The notes under the pieces were generated by a model. The model was given only the letters and a program-made list of their open reading frames with translations. It was not told the DNA's origin and ran no database searches. Shown here piece by piece: positions 56,304 to 64,000 of a DNA stretch of 64,000 bases; the stretch's first letter is position 1, and the number at the start of each line of letters is the position of its first letter. Origin of the DNA: Salvator merianae (lineage: Eukaryota > Chordata > Lepidosauria > Squamata > Teiidae); NCBI GenBank assembly GCA_003586115.2, contig QVOM02000042.1:71717447-71781446 (forward strand), given 5' to 3'. The position numbers were made by a program, and so were the translations under genes.

Positions 56304-56752
56304 GATATCCAGACACAGGCTGAATATCATGCTAGCAGGTGATTTTCTGGAGAAAAGCACCTCTGGAATAATCCCCTGTTGAACAGACAGAACGTGGCTG
56401 TCGCTGTCTGTGTACAATATAGTGACATACACATCTGCGTATTTCAACAGAGTGAAATACCCAGAAGTGCACGATCGCCACCATTGTGCATGTGCGGCCA
56501 TCTTTTTCAGCCCCCACACATGTGTGGTGGCCATGGCAAAGATGGTAGCTCCATCTACAAGGTAAGTAGTAGTGAAGAAATAGTAATATTTCAGGAAAAC
56601 CCACAACCAGAATCAGGTTTTCCCAAAATAGGTTATTACATGATTTAGCAGAGATATAGTAGGGCTACGGTGGGGTTGCCACAGGTACATGTGGCAGTCC
56701 CACCACAGCACAGACATAACTGTGCTATATAACTCCCTGTTTGGATGGGGCC
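56304..56752. mobile_element. Probable MITE inserted in L1
   Basis: The L1 reading stops at 56245 and resumes at 56753. The insert has loosely matching ends (ATATCCAGACACAGG and, reversed, CCCATCCAAACAGGG) and a GC-richer, CpG-containing core with GTGCACGATCGCCACC and a GGCCATCTTTTTC...CATGGCAAAGATGG inverted block. Superfamily not determined. Confidence 0.5.
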
Positions 56753-57170
56753 TTATTGCAAAAAAGATTATTGGCAGCAAGACAAACTGTACTTTATGGA
56801 TGGAAGGATAAAAAGAAACCAAGGATAGATGGTAAAACTATGTATGGGAATTGTTTCTATTTGATATGATAACCAATAAAAGAATAAGAATGGAGGGAAA
56901 TAAGATGAAGAAGATATTAAGGGCAAATCTGGGGAAATTATTTATTAAAAAATATGGAGACCATGGATGGTAAGGAGAGAATGGAGGGATAAATGAGAGA
57001 TCCCCCCCCCCCCGAAAAAAAATAGAAGAAATAGAAGAATTGGACCTGTATAGGAGAGTGGAAAAAATATAAAATGTTGGAATACAGGGAAATGCTGAAG
57101 TGCTGATGAATATATTATATTGTATTTTTTTTTCGTATATCCAACAATAAAAAAAATAAAAATGTTTGTC

Positions 57171-57868
57171 TCCATGTTTTGCATTAATTTAAATCTATCA
57201 TATAGTTGATGTATTTTCATCTGCCCCAGTAAATCTTGCAAAGCAAAGTAGGGATGGGCCTGGTTACTCTATCAGCATCCTATTGAGGGGGCTGGATGCA
57301 ACTGAGATCTGGGACAGGATACAGGAGTCATGCAGCAGCTAGCACAGCTTTGGGAACCATTGTGGACACACATATTTTGCCTCAATGCAGCAGCTGCTAT
57401 TGGGGAAACACTGCTGAGACAGAACTTCTACATGGACCACCTTTTGAAGCACCAAAGTAAGGGTCAAAGTCAGCCATTTTTTGTGCTTTTGCAAGTGGCA
57501 AAGTGGTAATCAATCTTAGTAAGTCGTCTCCTCCCCATTCCATGGATTCACATAGGGGGAAGGCAACTCAGCTCCCACAATCAGCCCTGAGAGTCATTTG
57601 AAGAGAATTAAAGGTAAGTCACCTCTCATGCAGAGCAGCAGTTTATGGACTGGTAAGGGGCAGGACTGTGTGAACATATAGCTTCCAGGTTGGCCAGATG
57701 TGTAGATGTCCAGTTCCCAGGTCAATCAGCCTATTTGTATGGGAGACCAGATGCAGGTAAGCTGGCCAGATGGAGAGGAGAATAGGGTTCATGCACCCTT
57801 AATAACTGAATAGAAAAAGGAATTTCTGAAGATGTTCCTGCATGATAAGCCACACTGGCTGAAATCAC
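57171..57868. other. Unassigned sequence with MITE-like words
   Basis: AAAGTCAGCCATTTTTTGTG (57467-57486) matches the core motif of the elements at 10381 and 32363. TTTGTATGGGAGACCAGATG near 57735 weakly resembles a 5S-SINE C box. Neither is enough for a firm call. Confidence 0.35.
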
Positions 57869-58284
57869 AGGTCTTTCTGTGCTTACCTAAGATCCATAAC
57901 AGAGGACCACAAAGTCCACTTCAGGGCCTAATCAGGCTGCACGTTAGTACAGATCAGAGACACCCATTGATGGTACACTCAATCTGCACAAGACAAAGTG
58001 TAATCCAGATCAAGAGGTCTCTGATCTGAATTACCAGTGGACCTGATTAAACATGTCCACCAGTGTACCATCTTGGGACAGTCCATGAGATCACGTCTAT
58101 CAGATGAAGCTCTTAGAGGAAGGCCCAAAAGCTCATGCAAGTTTTGGGGCTGGTCTGGGAGCTGGTCTGGACCAGCAGCATCCTACAGATGGGACTGCTC
58201 CAGAACCTTGCCATAATCCAGACTAGCAGGCTTTGGTCCAGATCCACTGGACTGGATCCTGGCAAGAGAAGTACAGAAAAGCCC
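57869..58284 (-). mobile_element. PIF/Harbinger-like MITE, family A copy 4 (reverse)
   Basis: The ends are AGGTCTTTCTGTGCTTACC and, reversed, GGGCTTTTCTGTACTTCTC. Reverse-orientation landmarks shared with 15848-16343: ACCAGTGGACCTGATTAAAC, AGCTCATGCAAGTTTTGGGG, GGTCCAGATCCACTGGACTG. CACA precedes and TACA follows, close to a target duplication. Confidence 0.7.
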
Positions 58285-59302
58285 TACATCTTGTGTGCAA
58301 TTTCTAAATATGTAGGATCTCTCTCTTCTTTCTATCCAGCCACCCTAGCTGAAAACTAGACAAGGAAGTTGAAAAATAATACAAAGAAGATGATGGCAAG
58401 CAACTTCTTGTTCTGTATCATTGCCAAGAAAACTGTAGGTATTTCCCTGTCAAGCTAACAGGAACTTTGTGGCACTTTTATATTTACTTATATCTGATAT
58501 TTATTATGCAGGGGATAATCCATAGGTTTCAAAACTTTACAAAGGACAGTCCTCTGTTTTCAAGCGTTGGTAAAAGACAGTCTAGCTTTCTTTTGCACTT
58601 GACTATTAAAGGGAAATAAATATATTCTGAAGCATTTGTGTATGAACTTTACCCAAATAATGACCAAGAACTAATTAATCCGCCACAAATCTTGAATTGT
58701 AAGCTTCTAGGCTACACAGGAAATGGCTTTTGGGTTTTTTGAGTTTTTAAAATTTATGATAAAACATTGATTTAAAAATGGAAAAGATTGACAAACCACA
58801 GAAGGCAAATCCACTAGAACTACTTCCCTTGTGGACAGGCTTGATCTTTACAGGAAATGAAACAGCAGCTGGACTCCACTTAAGCAGCAGAAGATTCCTG
58901 GGAGAGTACGGTACCTCTGTCACCTCAGTCTCCTTACAGCCTGACCAGGTTCAGGTAAGGCATCTCCCAGTTCCATTGCCACCAAGCGAGCCACCATAGG
59001 AGGAGCAGCTGAGCTTATACATGGGCCCTGTGCAGGCACTGCAGCAAGAGATATTGTCAGTGCACAAAGTAGCAAGTTGGGTGTCACTTCTCACAAGCTG
59101 ACCTTCATGCACCTTTGATGGGTCACCAAGGTGCTAACAACTCACTCCAGCTACATCAGTGGGCCTAAAATTGAGAACGGTGGTAGGGGGGAGAAGGGAT
59201 TGTCAAAGGTTTTGTGGCTGTGAAATGGAGACACAGATGGAAATAAATATTTCACAGGAAATCCCAGGACTGCAAATTGTTATTTTAAATAAATTCTTCT
59301 AC
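58285..59302. other. Unassigned sequence; possible SINE tail near 58395
   Basis: GATGGCAAGCAACTTCTTGT followed by ATTGCCAAGAAAACTG (58391-58434) resembles the tail of the 5S SINE at 5990-6030, but no head is visible. The rest is unassigned. Confidence 0.35.
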
Positions 59303-59490
59303 TTGTTGTTGTTGTTGTTGTTGTTGGGTACTATTGAGTCATGGCCAACTCCTGGTTGACTGCATAGGCAACTTCATGGGTACCTCTATGCAGTTTTCTT
59401 GACAGAGATACACAAGTGGTTTGCCAGTGCCTAATTCTGGGAAAACATTCTACTAGCCTATCATTTTGACAAATGTAATTAACCTTTTTT
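59303..59490 (-). mobile_element. SINE fragment (body and GTT tail)
   Basis: Shares the body of the SINE at 51809-52060: TCATGGCCAACTCCTGGTTG followed by ACTGCATAGGC, GTACCTCTATGCAGTTTTCT, ACATTCTACTAGCCTATC and AAATGTAATTAAC, with a longer (TTG)n tail. The tRNA head is absent or beyond recognition. Confidence 0.75.
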
Positions 59491-60149
59491 TGGTCAAAAG
59501 ACTGTGTTTACCCTTGAGAGACCATTTGCCAGTGGCAAATGTGACCATCACACTTGCCCACACTCAAATACATACAACATACATTTAGATCATGTGGAGG
59601 GAATGGAATTGCCCTCCTTGTTGAATTCATGATTGATTTGATTTGAGACCAGTGAGTTGTATCCTCATTGGAGTGTTGGATTGGGAAAGAATTTATCTAT
59701 CACCCAGACTAAGCACAGAGAACTAATACATGGGCTATTTAGCACTCCAGGGCTGACCAAATCATGCGCAATAAAGTGTGCAGCAGAAACAGAGCAGGGT
59801 TTTTTGTTGTTGTTTCTTAATGATCTATAAAGTAATATATTCACATGTCTGCTTAGTTGAGTGAAGATGCATGTCTCTTCACCAACATTGTACAAAGGCC
59901 ATAGAAAATCTTATGATGCAGATCTGGATACACATAAACAGCAGCTGGCTTACTCACACAAAGAGGCATCTACTAAAGATCTCACTGCATCAAAAGTAGA
60001 TCTTTGGACCAGCCCTTTTTATCCATCTGGTTTATGAGTGTGTGTAGGAAGCTGATGTTTTCTGCGAACAAACCGCCAACTGATGAACACTGTGCTCTAA
60101 AGTGGTAACATTTCCCACCCAATTCCACCAGCTTGGCTTATATCAATAA
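59491..60149. other. Unassigned sequence
   Basis: Nothing recognised. Confidence 0.4.
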
Positions 60150-60345
60150 TCTTAAATAATGTGCTATGACTGACAGGCTGGAACTTTTCCAAATGTGATC
60201 ATTATAATAATACTAACAAAAGAAAAGGCAAAGCAACATGATTTCCATAATCATTATCTTTATTTAGCATGTATTCCTGTTTTATTAAGATGATCTAATT
60301 CACATTTGCAAGTAATTATTTAGCTCCTTATGATTTCAACCAATG
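60150..60345. promoter_or_regulatory. Candidate conserved non-coding element (tentative)
   Basis: Repeat-free AT-rich sequence with densely packed homeodomain/POU-like words: CATAATCATTATCTTTATTT, AATTCACATTTGCAAGTAAT, TATTTAGCTCCTTATGATTT. Composition-based inference only. Confidence 0.28.
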
Positions 60346-60719
60346 TTTCTTGCATATTAACCATTCTTTTTCTTCCTTCTGTTCTCCAAAAAAGATGGAA
60401 TTAAAATACATTGTATCCTGGAGCTGCCCTGTTTTTAACCACTTCCCCAGGAAACAAGGAATTTCACCTGGGCAAGTAAGTGGGCTGTCAAAGCATAAGA
60501 GTCCCTGACTACAGGAGAAATGAAACAAGTAGACAGATGGCAAATCCATATCCTTTGTGTCCAGCACTGGAGGGAGGGAATTACATGATCAAAAACCAAA
60601 AGAGTAGAAACACTTTCCTCCTTCCATTGAGAGAGAGAGGCCATATATTCACATAATAGTCCCCAACTCTATCCCCACATTCACATAAATAAACAGTACT
60701 TCATTCATTCTCTCAATCT
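60346..60719. other. Unassigned sequence
   Basis: Nothing recognised. Confidence 0.4.
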
Positions 60720-60723
60720 TATT

Positions 60724-60799
60724 TCTGACTCTCTCTTTCCCTTTCCCTCCCCCTCCCTCCCTCCCTCTCCCTCCCCCTCCCTCCCTCCCTCTCTCACAC
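60724..60799. repeat. CT-rich low-complexity (CCCTCCCT)n tract
   Basis: Polypyrimidine run of CCCT/CCCTCC units followed by CA-rich text. Mirror-like purine/pyrimidine bias could permit triplex DNA, but that is untested. Confidence 0.9.
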
Positions 60800-60984
60800 A
60801 TGAACACACATACACACACCCTTTAAAGACTGTTCCCCTTGCTTCTTGACAAGCAGATTTTACTGTCAGGGCAATTCTAAGCATGTTTGTAAGCATCCCA
60901 CTGTGTCTTTATATTAACTTCAGAACACATTTCACAGCAAGGCCACTGCAATGCTAGTGGGGGATTCAGACAATATCAACAGTG

Positions 60985-61129
60985 ACCACAAAAATGGAAC
61001 TGGTGAGGTGAGGTGAGGTGAGGTGAGGGAGAGGTAAAGTGGTTGCAGATCCAAACAAGGTTTGGTGTGATCAAAGGCAAGGCAACAATCACCATTCCAC
61101 CTCTACCTCACCCCACCAGTCCCATTTCA
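60985..61129. repeat. Inverted repeat with (GGTGA)n
   Basis: AATGGAACTGGTGAGGTGAG on the left pairs with the reverse of CTCACCCCACCAGTCCCATT on the right. The left arm has a GGTGA run (61003-61028) that looks like later expansion inside the arm. Confidence 0.55.
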
Positions 61130-61560
61130 CTGGTTACCATTATGCAATCTATGAGGTGAAATACCTGGGGCTACCTTGAAAGAAAACTCAGAAGATTTAG
61201 GTGGTCCAAATTGCCACAGCTTGTGTACTAATGAATCATAGGTAGGTTCCACATGGGACTTTAAGGTTATCACAGGATCACTGTGAAGGTGTACTGGGGG
61301 CATATTTATGCCATTGCAGAGTCCCCTAGGGTGAAGAATCCAGATGATTCTGCTCCCTGGGAGCACTCACTACACTCTTAGCTTTAAAGGTAAACTGCTG
61401 CAGCAGTATATTGGACCACACTGTCCAGATCTACTTTGTCCAGTGTGCCCTCTGTTGGTGAGCAAAACAAAATGGCCAACTTCTGTGGCCACTTTCTGTG
61501 CTCCCAGAAAGGATCCTTGGCAGAAATACTAATCGTGGGAACAGAAGTTCCCTAGCTTAG
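61130..61560 (-). mobile_element. Family D repeat copy 2 (reverse)
   Basis: Reverse orientation of 32300-32760: GGGACTTTAAGGTTATCACA, CTCCCTGGGAGCACTCACTA, AAGGTAAACTGCTGCAGCAG and TGGTGAGCAAAACAAAATGG in order. The adjoining 60985-61129 inverted repeat may be part of its end. Confidence 0.6.
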
Positions 61561-61704
61561 CATTCACGTCACTCAAAGCAGTGGTAGGGATATGAACAGT
61601 ATGACACTACCATTGTAATCTTTGTTTACTGTGCAGGGTCCACCCTCATGCAGAAGCTGCCATAGAAAATATGACAGGGTGACTCCCATTCTTTGGTTAC
61701 TGTA

Positions 61705-61832
61705 TTAGGCACTTTCTGCATTGGGCTTTATTTCTGCAGGGCCTGTTGTGATCTGCTTCAGCAATGTGGATGACAGATTCCTATTCCACAATATAATCCA
61801 GAATAAGTCCCAGTGCAAAAGAAGTCTACTTC
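61705..61832. mobile_element. Family B MITE copy 3, degraded
   Basis: The left end is GGCACTTTCTGCATTGGGCT, flanked by TTA; the right part holds TATTCCACAATATAATCCAG and CCCAGTGCAAAAGAAG. Shorter and more diverged than the other two copies. Confidence 0.65.
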
Positions 61833-63964
61833 CAAGCCCACTTTAGAATGTTGGTACAGACTTATAAATCCCTACAGGGTTCAGCACATGGACATATCTG
61901 AGGCTGTCTCTCCCACCCAGATGCAAATCCTGTGCATTAAGCATATTTATTAGATCTTAAACTTCCTGACCTGCATGAGGTAACAGGATTCAGCATCCTC
62001 TCTTGAGGTCTGGGCAGCATCCTCACTGCTGAAATTTTTAACATCTTTAAAAACATATGACTCCACTTGTGCCCTCTGTGATGGATGATGGGGTGACCAC
62101 GACTAGTTATAATTATTCTTTGGTTTACTTTATCTATTTGGCTTTTTTTTAAAAAAAATCTATATTGTGAATCTTGTAGAGTCTCTATGAAGTCTGTGGT
62201 ATATAAGTCAAATAAATGATCTTGCACACATGTCTCTCTGTGTTAAGAGCTTACTATATCCATTACTAGCAGGAATACATTTTTCTGCAATGGGTTCAAT
62301 GATTAAAAGAGGAAAGAGAAGGAAGTGATCTCTTGAGGCCGTATCCCTATTAAGGAGATGAGGGAAATTGTCAGGGCAGCAGGAAGCCCCTGACACTTTT
62401 GGCAGTGCTCTGCTCCATGGGTGAACAAAGGGTTTTAATATCCCAAGACTGTCAATGTGGCTTTTATTGTTTGAGAGTGGCCCAAGGTTTCACTAATAAA
62501 TCAAAATTAATTTTTTTCTCAGTTTTTCCTATTACACTGGAACTCCCTTTCCCTCCATTTTAATGGTCTCGTTCTGGAGGAGCAGGAGAGGAATGGTCTT
62601 TTTTACCTGGTTAACAAGCTCCTATTACTGTTAATGGACATCCTAGCAGTCTGGAGAATAAAGGTGGAAAGATGTGCACATAACAGGTACAAGGAAAGGA
62701 CAAGAGTATCTACAAATTGAAACATGAAATTTGCTTTGCATTCTCTCTCAGAATGATTTTCTAAATCCATCTGGGAGAAAAAGAAAAAAAAAACAGGGTG
62801 TCAGGAGGTGCTTTTAAAAGAGAGAGAGATGCCAGTGGATTTAACTAAGGGAATCAAATGCAGATTGAAAGCATTTCAAAGAACAAAGGATTTGGGTGAA
62901 TGATAAGACTATAGAGCAAATTAAAATATAAGATGCTGAAATGAAAGAGGGCCTAGGATGAAGCAGCTCAACAATCTTATAAGGAGAAAAAGATCTGATT
63001 GCCAATAAAAAGAAATTAGGCTTCCTAAACCATGCCACAGGGTATCTCTAGAATGGAAACAGACACATGAAACTAGCTGCTTTGCATCTGAGATGCAGGA
63101 TTTCATGTCACTCAGCTTCTGCAGCAAACATATTCAGACCCCTGAGCCGTAAAATTTGCATCATGTAAAGCCTTGTATAGAGCTGCAGCATCACACTAAA
63201 ATTAGGCCCTTAACTATGCCGATAAGGTGGCTACTTGGCTAAAAGATGGTCAAGGTTTCAGGAAATAAAGTTGAACAAAGAAAAGGAGGAGGGACATAGC
63301 AGAAAGCTAGAATTCCATTCTGCAGTATGAATGAATGAATTTCTTGATTAGTCCATTGATCATATCAAACTTTCAAAAACTAACAAATAAACAAAATTAA
63401 AAACACCCATACACTTAAGATTCCATTCTGCAGTAAGAGAAAGCAAGATATAGGAACTATGAATCTCCAGAAGCAGGAATCTTTTAGGGTGACTTGTGTT
63501 CAAAGAGTTCAAGAGGAAGGAAAAAAAGGGAATATTCCATAGTCACTAGAAGTCATCATTATTTGGGGAAAACACTGGCTGAAAGTGGAAATGATTCCAT
63601 GATTGCCAAGTGCCCCAGTAATTGAGTAAGGACCTGAACTTTGTTTAGATGTAGTGATTTACAGATGAAAAATGGCCTGCATTACTCAGTAGATTTTTTG
63701 CAATAAGGGAAGAACTGTACTAAATAGGTGGGGAGAAAGTCTGAGCTGTCAACTATATGAAAATGATGTCATTTGAACAGCACTGAAAATTTGCACATAT
63801 AAGTGATTTCAAATCAAACCACTGGAAATTGCCTAGATATAGGACTTCTATTACCAAACAAGGGTAATCACAAATTGAAATGAGCATTGCAAAATGAGTA
63901 TGAAGGGAAGGTGCTGCATGCTATATTGAGTCCCACCAATGATCACACAACTACATGCTCACTA
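61833..63964. other. Unassigned sequence
   Basis: No gene or family recognised. Confidence 0.45.
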
Positions 63965-64000
63965 TTACTACTACTACTACTACTACTACTAATACTAATA
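63965..64000. repeat. (ACT)n microsatellite at window end
   Basis: Trinucleotide ACT/ATA run cut by the window edge. Confidence 0.92.

Larger units (their letters stand above)
54800..57170 (+). mobile_element. Decayed L1 LINE (ORF2 3' part), interrupted
   Basis: Translation across frames gives L1 ORF2 landmarks in order: KRRILINGSPS (54885-54920), [20 protein letters not shown] (54942-55001), the catalytic YADD position now read as YAFD (55074), FSDFSGLRVHLKKSEVL, a KGG*GIPSLKLY segment (55535-55575) and KWYFTPNKL (56216-56240). After an interruption it resumes (RLLAARQTVLYGWKDKKKP) and ends in a 3' untranslated region with CAATAAAAAAAATAAAAATG. Many stops and frameshifts; the altered catalytic motif shows it is dead. 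Confidence 0.88.

Noticed and set aside
54800..57170. Endogenous retrovirus
   Set aside because: Motifs and the A-rich 3' end fit a non-LTR L1; no LTRs, primer-binding site or envelope-like region were seen.
57690..57760. Second 5S-SINE head (TATGGGAGACCA)
   Set aside because: Only about a dozen bases match; the rest of the 5S region is not recognisable.

Overview
This window reads as vertebrate nuclear DNA, most likely from a squamate or other lepidosaurian reptile. The evidence is the interspersed-repeat mix: CR1 retrotransposons with two kinds of 3' tail, a BovB (RTE clade) LINE, a decayed L1, a 5S-rRNA-derived SINE, a tRNA-derived SINE, and hAT, mariner and PIF/Harbinger-like non-autonomous DNA transposons (MITEs). 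The species is an inference that I cannot fix further. The sequence is AT-rich by eye, CpG-poor and full of simple repeats.

I find no host protein-coding gene, rRNA gene, tRNA gene, CRISPR array or operon. The open reading frames are short, and the only ones with recognisable protein similarity are pieces of retrotransposon ORF2 (CR1, BovB, L1). The window is best read as intergenic or intronic DNA. Splice sites of a large-intron host gene could not be recognised without a transcript.

Layout. 0-10 kb: mostly unassigned DNA with a 215-bp foldback (1992-2206), a Harbinger-like MITE (3066-3490), a 5S SINE (5860-6045) and the first copy of a ~650-bp MITE called family C here (7428-7998). 10-19 kb: a palindromic element at 10.3 kb, a CR1 with a nested insertion (14278-15060), a family A MITE with a TTA target duplication (15848-16343), a hAT MITE, and CR1 ORF2 split by a 78-bp mariner-like hairpin (18160-18640). 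19-21 kb: BovB interrupted by a later CR1. 21-31 kb: family A, a 138-bp MITE, a GA/CT-rich giant foldback (25770-26137), a CR1 and the second family C copy. 32-46 kb: family D, a CR1 carrying a family A insertion flanked by ATA, families E and B, a repeat-poor stretch (38.78-39.98 kb) that may be conserved non-coding DNA, and a B element next to the third family C copy. 46-54 kb: a hAT MITE with a perfect 8-bp target duplication, two CR1 copies facing head to head, and a tRNA SINE. 54.8-57.2 kb: a decayed L1 split by microsatellites and a MITE. 57-64 kb: family A, a SINE fragment, family D and unassigned DNA.

Family letters A-H, K and M are labels used only in this report. The most interesting signal is the set of small DNA transposons with related ends (GGGCCTTTCTGCACTT-like). 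Within it, family C has an internal hairpin whose stem changes in a paired, compensatory way between copies. No transposase gene is present, so these elements would depend on one encoded elsewhere. Nested insertions give a relative order of activity: CR1 is older than the family A and mariner-like copies inside it; BovB and repeat H are older than the CR1 copies inside them.
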